Positions 1-7,918 of a stretch of 20,890 bases of DNA are shown one piece after another. The notes beneath the pieces were generated by a model. That model ran no database searches. It saw only the letters and a list, made by a program, of their open reading frames with translations, and was not told where the DNA came from. Origin of the DNA: JAAYWY01 sp050945275 (GTDB taxonomy: Bacteria > Bacillota > DTU030 > DUMP01); contig JBMNSQ010000017.1 in assembly GCA_050945275.1 (NCBI GenBank), forward strand, positions 1 through 20,890, written 5' to 3'. The stretch's first letter is position 1; each line of letters begins with the position of its first letter. Both the position numbers and the translations under genes were made by a program.

Positions 1-1609
1 GCTTGGGCAGACCCGGCATAGTCATGACCTGACCGGTAACAGCCACCATGAATCCAGCCCCAGCCGACAGGCGCACTTCCCGCACGGTAATGGTAAAATC
101 TTCCGGACGACCGATGAGAGACGGATCGTCTGACAAGGAGTACTGGGTCTTGGCCATACATGCCAGTAAATTATCGTAGCCTTGGTCATGGATAGCCTTA
201 AGATCCCGCTCGGCCTCAGCGGTGTACTCTACTTTGGAAGCGCCATACACTTTAGTAGCTATGGCCGCAATCTTTTCTTTCGGCGACTGGGCCGCATCGT
301 ACATGAAGGTTAGGTTCGACGGCTCGTTCGCGGCAGCAATAACTTTCTCGGCCAGCTCAATACCGCCTGCGCTGCCTTTAGCCCATACCTCAGACAAAGC
401 AAACGGGATATTCAGTCGGCCGCAGAGCTCCGCCAGCTTCTGTATTTCGGCCTCGGTATCGGTAGGGAAGCGGTTGATTGCTACCACTGCCGGCAAGCCA
501 AAGCGGCGCATATTCTCCACCTGTTTTTCTAAATTAGCAAATCCAGCCACCAGAGCATCTACATTCTCGTTTTTAAGTTCTGTCTTGGCTATCCCGCCGT
601 GCATCTTAAGTGCCCGGATGGTGGCCACGATAACTACCGCGCTGGGCTTTAAGCCAGCTATGCGGCATTTAATATCCAGGAACTTTTCCGCGCCTAAATC
701 GGCACCAAAACCGGCTTCTGTCACCAGATAGTCGGCCAACTTAAGTCCTAAGCGCGTTGCCTGAACAGTGTTACAGCCATGAGCGATGTTGGCAAAGGGA
801 CCCCCATGAATAAAAGCCGGTACATGCCCTAAGGTTTGTACCAGATTGGGCTTTAAAGCATCTTTTAATAAAATGGTCATGGCGCCTTGGGCACCTAAAT
901 CGCCGGCCGTAACCGGCTGACCATCATAAGTATAAGCGATAACAATGCGGGCTAAGCGTTCTTTAAGATCAGCTAGGTTATCGGCTAGGCATAAAATAGC
1001 CATTACCTCTGACGCCACTGATATATCGAAGCTATCTTCTCTCGGTACACCATGGGCTCTACCACCGAGACCAACAATTATGTGACGCAAAGCCCGCTCA
1101 TTCATGTCCATAACTCGTTTCCAGGTGATGCGCCGAGGATCGATACCTAGCTGGTTTCCTTGCTGGATATGGTTGTCCATGAGGGCTGACAGTAAATTAT
1201 GAGCTGTGGTTACAGCATGGATATCACCGGTAAAGTGAAGATTGATATCTTCCATGGGAACAACCTGGGCATAGCCGCCACCAGCCGCTCCGCCTTTAAT
1301 CCCGAAGCTAGGACCAAGAGAAGGCTCGCGCAAGGCAATAGCTACTTTTTTTCCAAATTTCGCCAAGGCATCACCAAGCCCCACTGAAGTGGTGGTTTTG
1401 CCTTCGCCAGCCGGGGTAGGGTTAATGGCTGTAACTAAAATAAGTTTTCCGTCCGGGCGGTTTTTTACTCGTTCCCATACGGCCGGGTTTATCTTGGCCT
1501 TGTAACCACCATATAACTCCAGGTCTTCCTCACCTAAACCGAGAGTAGACGCTATATCGGTAATGGGTTTTAACTCTGCTGCTTGAGCAATTTCAATATC
1601 CGATAGCAA
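1..1609 (-). CDS. fhs: Formate--tetrahydrofolate ligase (3' end cut by window edge)
   Basis: This enzyme joins formate to tetrahydrofolate using ATP, giving 10-formyl-THF in the cytoplasm. About 536 codons are visible and the C-terminus runs off the window; the family is usually about 555 residues, so roughly 20 are missing. The P-loop TPAGEGKTTT lies at residues 65-74, followed by EPSLGPSFGIKGGAAGGG and the late motif MPGLPK at the edge. No ATG is in frame after the upstream stop codon, so I chose the TTG at 1609, which has an AAGGAG site 10 nt upstream and gives MLSDIEIAQ, a normal family N-terminus. It is the last visible gene of the purine operon, 163 nt after purD. Its product is the formyl donor for PurN and PurH, which explains the placement. 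It could also serve acetogenic or other one-carbon metabolism, which this window cannot settle. Confidence 0.96.
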   Translation of the reverse strand, partial: MLSDIEIAQAAELKPITDIASTLGLGEEDLELYGGYKAKINPAVWERVKNRPDGKLILVTAINPTPAGEGKTTTSVGLGDALAKFGKKVAIALREPSLGPSFGIKGGAAGGGYAQVVPMEDINLHFTGDIHAVTTAHNLLSALMDNHIQQGNQLGIDPRRITWKRVMDMNERALRHIIVGLGGRAHGVPREDSFDISVASEVMAILCLADNLADLKERLARIVIAYTYDGQPVTAGDLGAQGAMTILLKDALKPNLVQTLGHVPAFIHGGPFANIAHGCNTVQATRLGLKLADYLVTEAGFGADLGAEKFLDIKCRIAGLKPSAVVIVATIRALKMHGGIAKTELKNENVDALVAGFANLEKQVENMRRFGLPAVVAINRFPTDTEAEIQKLAELCGRLNIPFALSEVWAKGSAGGIELAEKVIAAANEPSNLTFMYDAAQSPKEKIAAIATKVYGASKVEYTAEAERDLKAIHDQGYDNLLACMAKTQYSLSDDPSLIGRPEDFTITVREVRLSAGAGFMVAVTGQVMTMPGLPK

Positions 1610-1772
1610 GTTGTCGTCACTCCTTCTGCAACTTTTTCCAGTTCTCTAAGGTAACTATTTGTGTACAGCATCTGGGAGCACCAATGCCGCTTCTATACCG
1701 CTCTTATCTATATTCTTGTTATGCCTTTAATCTCCTTTACAGTTTTGTACCCTTAAAGTTCGATTTCTTGTC

Positions 1773-3044
1773 TTATCGGCTAAGAGTTCGCCAACCAATG
1801 TCCCGACGAAAATGCCGCCCTTGAAATCGAATCTTTTCTGCAGCTTGATAAGCACGTTCCTGGGCTGTCTTTAGATCGGCCCCCATGGCAGTTACAGCCA
1901 GTACCCGACCGCCGGCGGTAACTATATTCTCACCGTCATAACCCGTGCCGGCATGAAAGACATACGTATCAGAAAGCAGCGCTGCTTCGTCTAAACCCTT
2001 AATAGTATAACCAATTTTATAGTCACCTGGATACCCGCCCGAGGTCAAAACAACTGTCAAAGCAGCCTCCGGATGCCAAGTAAGTTGTACTTTATCAAGC
2101 CGGCCCTGCAGTGCCGCTTCGATCACATCGATCAGATCTGTTCTGAGGCGCGGTATAACCACCTGCGCTTCTGGATCACCGAAACGGGCATTAAATTCCA
2201 GAACCTTGGGGCCATCTTCTGTAAGCATAAGTCCGGCATATAATATTCCGCTAAAAGGGCGGCCCTCAGTAGCCATCGCTCGGACTGTAGGCTTTAAAAT
2301 TGTATCCTCGACCTTAGCGGCAAGCTCGGGGGGCAATGCTGGCACCGGCGAATAAGCACCCATACCGCCGGTGTTTGGCCCTTGGTCGCTATCAAAAGCA
2401 CGCTTATGATCCTGTGAGGAAACCATAGGCAGGACATGCTCCCCATCGCAAAAAGCAAGCACTGTTACTTCTTCGCCCTCAAGAAATTCTTCCACCAGCA
2501 AGCGATTGCCAGCGGCACCAAAGACACCGACCTCCAGTATATCTTCCACCGCTTTTATAGCCTCATCTTGGTTTTGAGCAATCACAACCCCTTTTCCGGC
2601 CGCTAGGCCGTCGGCCTTAAGTACCAACGGCATCCCTTGTTGCCGTACGTAGTCTTTGGCCGCGGCCGAATCCGTAAATACAGCGCAGTTCGCTGTGGGG
2701 ATCTTATATTTGTTCATCAAACGCTTACTGAAAACCTTGCTGCCTTCAATAGCCGCCGCTTCTCTGGTCGGCCCAAAAGCTTTCAGCCCCCGGGCACTGA
2801 AGGCATCTACCAGCCCGGCAGCCAGCGGTGCTTCCGGTCCTACTACTGTAAGGTCTATCTTTTTTTCTTCGGCAAAGTAAGCTAACCCTTCTATGTCGGT
2901 AGCGTTAATGGGCACATTCTCTCCTATCTGGCGCGTACCGCCATTACCGGGTGCGATGAACACCTTACTTACACGTGGGCTTTGCCCCAGTTTCCACGCC
3001 AACACATGTTCGCGCCCACCACCGCCTACCACTAGAACTTTCAC
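1773..3044 (-). CDS. purD: Phosphoribosylamine--glycine ligase (GAR synthetase)
   Basis: PurD makes glycinamide ribonucleotide from phosphoribosylamine, glycine and ATP, the second step of purine synthesis. It is 423 residues, a normal length. The N-terminal GGGGREH motif is at residues 7-13, followed by ATP-grasp motifs LKADGLAAGKGV, SQDHKRAFD, GPNTGGMGAYSP and the metal-binding LEFNARFGDPE. Two in-frame GTG codons are possible starts. The one at 3053 directly abuts the AAGGAGG site with no spacing, while the one at 3044 is 9 nt away and gives MKVLVVGGGGREH, the usual family start, so I chose 3044. A 268-nt spacer holding two palindromic elements separates it from purH. This breaks the tight coupling seen in the rest of the operon. 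A weak internal promoter may lie in that gap. Confidence 0.96.
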   Translation of the reverse strand: MKVLVVGGGGREHVLAWKLGQSPRVSKVFIAPGNGGTRQIGENVPINATDIEGLAYFAEEKKIDLTVVGPEAPLAAGLVDAFSARGLKAFGPTREAAAIEGSKVFSKRLMNKYKIPTANCAVFTDSAAAKDYVRQQGMPLVLKADGLAAGKGVVIAQNQDEAIKAVEDILEVGVFGAAGNRLLVEEFLEGEEVTVLAFCDGEHVLPMVSSQDHKRAFDSDQGPNTGGMGAYSPVPALPPELAAKVEDTILKPTVRAMATEGRPFSGILYAGLMLTEDGPKVLEFNARFGDPEAQVVIPRLRTDLIDVIEAALQGRLDKVQLTWHPEAALTVVLTSGGYPGDYKIGYTIKGLDEAALLSDTYVFHAGTGYDGENIVTAGGRVLAVTAMGADLKTAQERAYQAAEKIRFQGRHFRRDIGWRTLSR

Positions 3045-3074
3045 CGGTAACACCCTCCTTGCCGTACCAACTAC

Positions 3075-3104
3075 GTTATACTACACTAACAGCTTCCCCA
3101 CCAA
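3075..3104 (-). promoter_or_regulatory. Possible weak internal promoter before purD
   Basis: On the minus strand, TTGGTG (3104-3099) and TATAAC (3080-3075) are separated by 18 nt. The -10 matches five of six consensus bases but the -35 only three. It lies 31 nt before the purD start, after the palindromic elements, so it could restore purD-fhs expression. Sequence match only. Confidence 0.25.
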
Positions 3105-3136
3105 GCGATATTAAAGTCGCTTGCCCGTCAACCGGG

Positions 3137-3205
3137 TAGGGGCAACCTGTATCTGAAGGATGGTTTCCTTGCCTGCTTGGGCCGGGACGGAGCCCGGCCC
3201 CTACA
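3137..3205. repeat. Palindromic element 1 of the TAGGGGC family (purH-purD gap)
   Basis: The ends are TAGGGGC (3137-3143) and GCCCCTA (3197-3203), a 7-bp inverted pair. Inside the right end is a perfect 8-bp stem, GGGCCGGG (3179-3186) and CCCGGCCC (3193-3200), with a 6-nt loop. No run of T follows on either strand, so it does not look like an intrinsic terminator. It lies within the transcribed purH-purD spacer and resembles elements at 3238 and 10153. Confidence 0.7.
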
Positions 3206-3237
3206 CTGAGGTTTCAATTATATACTACGACTCCGAA

Positions 3238-3288
3238 TAGGGGCAGCTCTCTGTGACCGCCCGGGCCGGGGCAAAGCCTGCCCCTACA
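3238..3288. repeat. Palindromic element 2 of the TAGGGGC family (purH-purD gap)
   Basis: Perfect 9-bp terminal inverted repeats TAGGGGCAG (3238-3246) and CTGCCCCTA (3278-3286) bound a G+C-rich core. The core contains a GGGGC/GCCCC-type inner fold near the right end. It sits 34 bp from element 1, and the stretch between them is A+T-rich. Its role is unknown; it may be a REP- or MITE-like unit or an mRNA processing structure. Confidence 0.7.
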
Positions 3289-3312
3289 ACTAAATCGTTG
3301 CCAGGTGCCTAA

Positions 3313-4845
3313 CTAATGCCTGAAATGTCTCATGCCCGTAAACACCATGGCCATATCGGCTTCGTTGGCGGCCTGAATGGAATCATCGTCACGCACGGAT
3401 CCACCTGGCTGAATAATGGCCGTGATACCTGCTTTGGCTGCTGCCTCCACTGAATCCGGCATGGGAAAGAAAGCATCGGACGCCATAACGGCTCCTTGGG
3501 CTTTAGCCCCTGCTTGGCGAGAAGCAATATCCACCGCACCTACGCGGTTCATTTGTCCTGCTCCCACACCAATAATCTGACCGCCCTTAGCCAATACAAT
3601 AGCGTTTGATTTCACATGCTTAACTACTTTCCAGGCAAATTCTAGATCCTTCATTTCTTGAGCTGTTGGGGCTCGTTTGGTAGCCACTTTTAAGTCAGCC
3701 GGTGCATAGTCTTTTTTATCAAGTTCTTGTACCAACAGACCGCCGCGAACTTTTTTCATGTCCCATTCAGAACCTTGTGCTCCCAGTTTAGCCTGCAGTA
3801 CAATGCGATTTTTTTTCGTCTTAAGAAGTTCTAACGCTTCGGCTGTATAGTCGGGCGCAATTACCACTTCTAAGAAAATCTTGTTGAGCTCGGCTACTAC
3901 CTCAGCTGTTACTGTTCGGTTAAAGGCGACGATTCCGCCAAAAATAGACACCGGATCACCCTCGTAAGCCTTGTGCCAGGCTTGCAGTACATCGTCGGCT
4001 ACACCTACACCGCAAGGGTTACTATGTTTGACCCCAACAGCACACGGAGCCGAAAATTCCTGCACCAGTTCCCAGGCCCCATTAGCATCATTGATATTAT
4101 TAAAAGACAATTCCTTACCATGCAGTTTTTTAGCCCCTGGGATACCGCCGCTACAACCAGGCTCAACATACAGCGCTGCCTTTTGATGAGGATTCTCGCC
4201 ATAGCGAAGATCCATTGCTTTTACGTAAGCCAAATGCAAGTTATTAGAGAAATCCTGTTCTTGTCCACCCAGATAACCGGCAATGGTGGTATCGTATTTT
4301 GCCGTATGGGCAAACGCTTCGGCTGCTAGCCGATAGGCCGTCTGCTCACTGATGCCGCCTTGGGCTTTAAGCTCGGCCAGTACTTCTTTATAGCACTTGG
4401 GATCTACTATCACCACTACACTTTGATGGTTCTTAGCCGCAGCCCTAATAAGTGTCGGCCCACCAATGTCTATGTTCTCCACCGCTTCCGCTAGCGTTAC
4501 ATCCGGCCGGGCAATGGTAGCGGCAAAGGGGTAGAGGTTAACCACCACCAGGTCGATCGGGGCAATTCCTAGCTCGCCAAGCTTGGTCATATGCTCTGGC
4601 TGATCGCGCCGGGCAAGCAAGCCCGCGTGGATGTTAGGGTGCAGAGTCTTAACTCGTCCATCTAAAATCTCGGGAAATCCAGTGACATCTTCTACCTTGC
4701 GTACCGGAAGATTGGCCTCGGCAATAGCCTTAGCTGTTCCTCCTGAAGATATAATGTCCACCCCAACCTCAACCAACTCCCGAGCAAAGTCAACTAACCC
4801 TGTTTTGTCTGACACCGAAAGAAGAGCCCGCTTGATTTTAATCAA
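3313..4845 (-). CDS. purH: Bifunctional AICAR transformylase / IMP cyclohydrolase
   Basis: PurH carries out the last two steps to IMP: formylation of AICAR with 10-formyl-THF, then ring closure. It is 510 residues, the standard length. The N-terminal cyclohydrolase domain (about 1-195) shows SVSDKTGL, DGRVKTLHPNIHAGLL and NLYPF. The C-terminal transformylase domain shows RYGENPHQ, FNNINDANGAW and the catalytic KHSNPCG with Lys273 and His274, then ASDAFFPMPD. The start is a TTG at 4845 with GGAGG 8 nt upstream. It overlaps the purN stop by 8 nt, so translation is probably coupled to purN. Two palindromic elements lie just downstream. No key residue looks missing. Confidence 0.97.
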   Translation of the reverse strand: MIKIKRALLSVSDKTGLVDFARELVEVGVDIISSGGTAKAIAEANLPVRKVEDVTGFPEILDGRVKTLHPNIHAGLLARRDQPEHMTKLGELGIAPIDLVVVNLYPFAATIARPDVTLAEAVENIDIGGPTLIRAAAKNHQSVVVIVDPKCYKEVLAELKAQGGISEQTAYRLAAEAFAHTAKYDTTIAGYLGGQEQDFSNNLHLAYVKAMDLRYGENPHQKAALYVEPGCSGGIPGAKKLHGKELSFNNINDANGAWELVQEFSAPCAVGVKHSNPCGVGVADDVLQAWHKAYEGDPVSIFGGIVAFNRTVTAEVVAELNKIFLEVVIAPDYTAEALELLKTKKNRIVLQAKLGAQGSEWDMKKVRGGLLVQELDKKDYAPADLKVATKRAPTAQEMKDLEFAWKVVKHVKSNAIVLAKGGQIIGVGAGQMNRVGAVDIASRQAGAKAQGAVMASDAFFPMPDSVEAAAKAGITAIIQPGGSVRDDDSIQAANEADMAMVFTGMRHFRH

Positions 4846-5467
4846 CTTTATTTCCTCCCTTATCTAGTATTTGCACCTTGCGCCCACAAACCTTTAGCCT
4901 GCCCGTAGCCAGCAAACGAATAGCCTCCGGATAAAGCCGATGCTCCTCTTTGAGTATGCGCGCGGCTAAGGCCTCCTCATTGTCGTCTGGCAACACCGGT
5001 ACTGGTGCCTGAAGCACAATAGGTCCCGTATCCATATCCTGGTCCACCAAGTGAACAGTGCAGCCTGTCACACGAACGCCGTAATCTAAAGCCTGCTGCT
5101 GAGCATCAAGCCCTTTAAATGACGGCAGCAACGCCGGGTGGACATTCAGAATCCGATGAGGAAAAGCTTCAATAACTACCGGGTCGAGCAGCAACATGAA
5201 ACCAGCCAGCGCCACCATGTCGGTCTGCCAAGCCCGCAGCTGCTCTACTATGGCTAGCCCATAGGAATGCCGGTCCGGATAATCCTGACTCGAAATAACA
5301 GCTGTTGGTATGGCATGACCCTTAGCTCGCTGTAGGGCTTGCGCCTTCGGATTATTGCTAAGAACACCCACCATTTTTACCGGCAAAGCACCCTTTTCCC
5401 ACGCATCAATAATAGCTTGCAGGTTTGTGCCTCGGCCAGAGGCCAGCACCGCTAGGCCGGCCGTCAT
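4838..5467 (-). CDS. purN: Phosphoribosylglycinamide formyltransferase
   Basis: PurN transfers a formyl group from 10-formyl-THF to GAR, the third pathway step. It is 209 residues, a normal length. SGRGTNLQ is at 10-17 and AGFM at 88-91. The catalytic set is present: Asn108 and His110 in NVHPALLPS, and Asp146 in DMDTGPI. The folate-side motif usually written GLHA reads GLDA here, a small deviation. The ATG at 5467 overlaps the purM stop as ATGA, and the C-terminus overlaps purH, so it is coupled on both sides. With fhs in the same operon, this is a folate-dependent formyl route; no purT is present in the window. Confidence 0.96.
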   Translation of the reverse strand: MTAGLAVLASGRGTNLQAIIDAWEKGALPVKMVGVLSNNPKAQALQRAKGHAIPTAVISSQDYPDRHSYGLAIVEQLRAWQTDMVALAGFMLLLDPVVIEAFPHRILNVHPALLPSFKGLDAQQQALDYGVRVTGCTVHLVDQDMDTGPIVLQAPVPVLPDDNEEALAARILKEEHRLYPEAIRLLATGRLKVCGRKVQILDKGGNKVD

Positions 5468-6519
5468 GAGAAAACACTCCCTTCTATTTCCACAGTCGAA
5501 TTACCTGCTACAATCTGGCCGATGGTATAAACCCTCTCCCCGGTAATAGTAAGAAGTTCCGTCGCCCTATCTACGTCCTCTTCAGAGACGATGACTACGA
5601 AACCAATCCCCAAATTAAACGTCCTTATCATTTCCGCCTCAGCCACCCTACCCCTCTCCTGGACGAGGTCAAAGATGGACAGCACCGGCCAACTGCCAGC
5701 CTCTATAACTGCTTTAGTTCCTGCTGGTAATACACGAGCCACATTCTCGGTCAGGCCACCGCCGGTAATATGAGCCATACCCTTAACAGTAACATGTTTT
5801 AATAAATTGATAATCGAAGGAACATAAATTCGAGTTGGTGTCAAGAGTTCCTCTCCCAAAGTGTTCTTTAGTGCCCCGGCCGGACAGTTAAGATCTAGCC
5901 CGGATTCATCTATAAGCACACGACGCACTAACGAGAACCCATTGCTGTGTAGTCCGCTTGATCCAAGCCCTATGACCACGTCGCCGGGAAAGATGGTGCT
6001 ACCGTCAACGATGGCGTCCTTTTCCACCGCACCTACCACAAACCCAGCCAGGTCGTATTCACCGGAAGGATAAAAACCGGGCATCTCCGCAGTTTCCCCA
6101 CCTAAAAGAGCACAGCCAGCTTGGCGGCAACCTTCAGCCACACCGCGGACCACCTGCTCAACCTGTTCGGGTACTAAGTTCCCCACCGCCAAGTAATCCA
6201 GGAAAAACAACGGCTCGGCCCCTTGGACTAAAATATCGTTAGCGCACATGGCTACACAATCAATACCAACTGTATCATGCTTGTCCAGTGCAAAAGCCAC
6301 TTTTAGCTTTGTGCCAACACCATCACAGCCAGATACCAATACTGGCTGACGATATTTGTCCCCGGGCAAAGCGAACAAGCCGGCAAAGCCACCGATACCG
6401 GACAATACCTCCGGCCGCATAGTTCCTTGTACCAACGGCTTAATTCGCTGCACAGCCTCGTTGCCAGCATCAATATCAACGCCGGCCTTGGCATAGTTCC
6501 AGCTCTCGTTACTACTCAT
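5464..6519 (-). CDS. purM: Phosphoribosylformylglycinamidine cyclo-ligase (AIR synthetase)
   Basis: PurM closes the imidazole ring, turning FGAM and ATP into AIR. From the chosen start it is 351 residues, normal for the family. Near the N-terminus is YAKAGVDIDAGNEAV, followed by CDGVGTKLKVA, LGGETAEMPG, GLGSSGLHSNG and ITGGGLTENVAR. A GTG at 6540 is in frame, but the ATG at 6519 has AAGGA 8 nt upstream and leaves less unaligned sequence before the conserved N-terminus, so I chose it. It overlaps the end of purF by 8 nt and the start of purN by 4 nt (ATGA). It belongs to the same ATP-binding superfamily as PurL. Confidence 0.96.
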   Translation of the reverse strand: MSSNESWNYAKAGVDIDAGNEAVQRIKPLVQGTMRPEVLSGIGGFAGLFALPGDKYRQPVLVSGCDGVGTKLKVAFALDKHDTVGIDCVAMCANDILVQGAEPLFFLDYLAVGNLVPEQVEQVVRGVAEGCRQAGCALLGGETAEMPGFYPSGEYDLAGFVVGAVEKDAIVDGSTIFPGDVVIGLGSSGLHSNGFSLVRRVLIDESGLDLNCPAGALKNTLGEELLTPTRIYVPSIINLLKHVTVKGMAHITGGGLTENVARVLPAGTKAVIEAGSWPVLSIFDLVQERGRVAEAEMIRTFNLGIGFVVIVSEEDVDRATELLTITGERVYTIGQIVAGNSTVEIEGSVFS

Positions 6520-7918
6520 GCTCTTTATCCTTCCCTTCACCGTGCATTCGACCAGCCGGATAATGGCCGCTAAAGCAGGCCAAGCAATACGGCTCGCCGG
6601 GCAGTCCCACGGCCTGTTTTAGCCCGTCGATACTAAGAAAAGCTAGGGAATCAGCACCGATTTTCTTTCTAATATCTTCCCCTTCTAAGCGGGCCGCCAC
6701 CAGCTCGTCTAGGTTGGGAGTATCAATCCCGTAGTAGCAAGGGCTAACTACCGGTGGTGATGCAATGCGTACATGCACACTCTTTACCCCAGCCTGCTTC
6801 AGCACTCGCACCAACCGTCCGCAAGTAGTCCCGCGAACAATAGAATCGTCCACCATAACTACGCTCTTACCGGCTAGCACCTCGCGCAAAGGGCTAAGCT
6901 TTAGCTGAACGGCAAACTCCCGGTCCTTCTGGCCTGGTTTTATAAATGTACGTCCCACATAACGATTCTTGATCAAACCAGCATCCAGAGGAATACCAGC
7001 TGCCTCGGCGTACCCTAAGGCGGCCGAAGTGCCCGAATCGGGTACAGAAATCACCATATCAGCTTGAGCCGGATGCTCAGTTGCCAAAATCCGTCCCGCC
7101 CTCCGTCGGGCACCATGGACTCCTACCCCTTCGATTAAGCTATCAGGACGGGCAAAATAGATATACTCAAATGTACAGACAGCCTTCTTGCCCTGGGCAA
7201 AACGATGCGATGAAATTCCATTCAATCCGATGCTCACCAGCTCGCCCGGCTCTACAGGCCGCACAAACTGGGCACCTATGGTATCAAAGGCACACGTCTC
7301 CGAGGCCAACACATAACCATCGTCGAACCGCCCCAGTGACAAAGGGCGGATACCGTGCGGATCCCGAATACCCATAATCCGGTCTGGTGTCAACACCACC
7401 AACGCATAGGCACCGGTTAAGCGCTTCAAGGTAGAAATAACGGCCGCCTGCAAATCAGGATCCTCGGCCTGGGCAATAAGGCTAGCGATAACTTCAATGT
7501 CGCTATCAGTTCTAAATAGATAGCCTTGACGCCTAAGTTCGGCTCGCAAAGAAGCCGCATTAGTAATCTGACCATTGTAGGCCAAAGCAAGCGAGCCTTG
7601 GCGAGAAGTCACCGCTAGCGGCTCGGCATTCTCCACATTGCTCTTAGTATCAGTGTTGCCATACAGTACATGGCCGATAGCCAGGTGACCATGGAGTCGA
7701 TCCAATCGCTGTGGTGTAAAAACCTCGGCCACCAAGCCTCTATCCTTCTCCAGTACAATAGTTCGGCCATCGGTGATGGCAATACCAGCGCTTTCTTGCC
7801 CCCGGTGCTGCAGAGCAAACAAACCCGTATAAGTTAGATATCCAACATCTTCTTCGGGAGCGTAAATACCGAACACTCCACATTTTTCTCGAAAAAGATC
7901 TCCTTGTGGTTGCAGCAT
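6512..7918 (-). CDS. purF: Amidophosphoribosyltransferase with altered glutamine site
   Basis: PurF commits PRPP to purine synthesis by making phosphoribosylamine. The protein is 468 residues. It is the Bacillus type: a 12-residue propeptide precedes the nucleophile Cys13 (CGVFGI). Cys248, Cys394, Cys445 and Cys448 match the four [4Fe-4S] ligands. The PRPP loop VVMVDDSIVRGTT is at 353-365. The glutaminase domain keeps QHRGQ, the oxyanion NG (115-116) and SDIEV. However, the usual GHVRY(S/A)T(T/A)G segment reads GHVLYGNTD at 82-90, so Leu85 replaces the Arg that corresponds to E. coli Arg73, which binds the glutamine carboxylate. The PRPP half looks normal. Its ATG shares one base with the purL stop (TAATG). 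Function as a phosphoribosyltransferase is secure; efficient glutamine use is doubtful. Confidence 0.95.
   Translation of the reverse strand: MLQPQGDLFREKCGVFGIYAPEEDVGYLTYTGLFALQHRGQESAGIAITDGRTIVLEKDRGLVAEVFTPQRLDRLHGHLAIGHVLYGNTDTKSNVENAEPLAVTSRQGSLALAYNGQITNAASLRAELRRQGYLFRTDSDIEVIASLIAQAEDPDLQAAVISTLKRLTGAYALVVLTPDRIMGIRDPHGIRPLSLGRFDDGYVLASETCAFDTIGAQFVRPVEPGELVSIGLNGISSHRFAQGKKAVCTFEYIYFARPDSLIEGVGVHGARRRAGRILATEHPAQADMVISVPDSGTSAALGYAEAAGIPLDAGLIKNRYVGRTFIKPGQKDREFAVQLKLSPLREVLAGKSVVMVDDSIVRGTTCGRLVRVLKQAGVKSVHVRIASPPVVSPCYYGIDTPNLDELVAARLEGEDIRKKIGADSLAFLSIDGLKQAVGLPGEPYCLACFSGHYPAGRMHGEGKDKEHE

Noticed and set aside
1610..1772. A possible short reading frame in the gap between purD and fhs (minus strand)
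   Set aside because: A stretch of about 20 codons is open, but it has an upstream stop and no plausible start codon with a ribosome site. I see no clear terminator or promoter in this gap.
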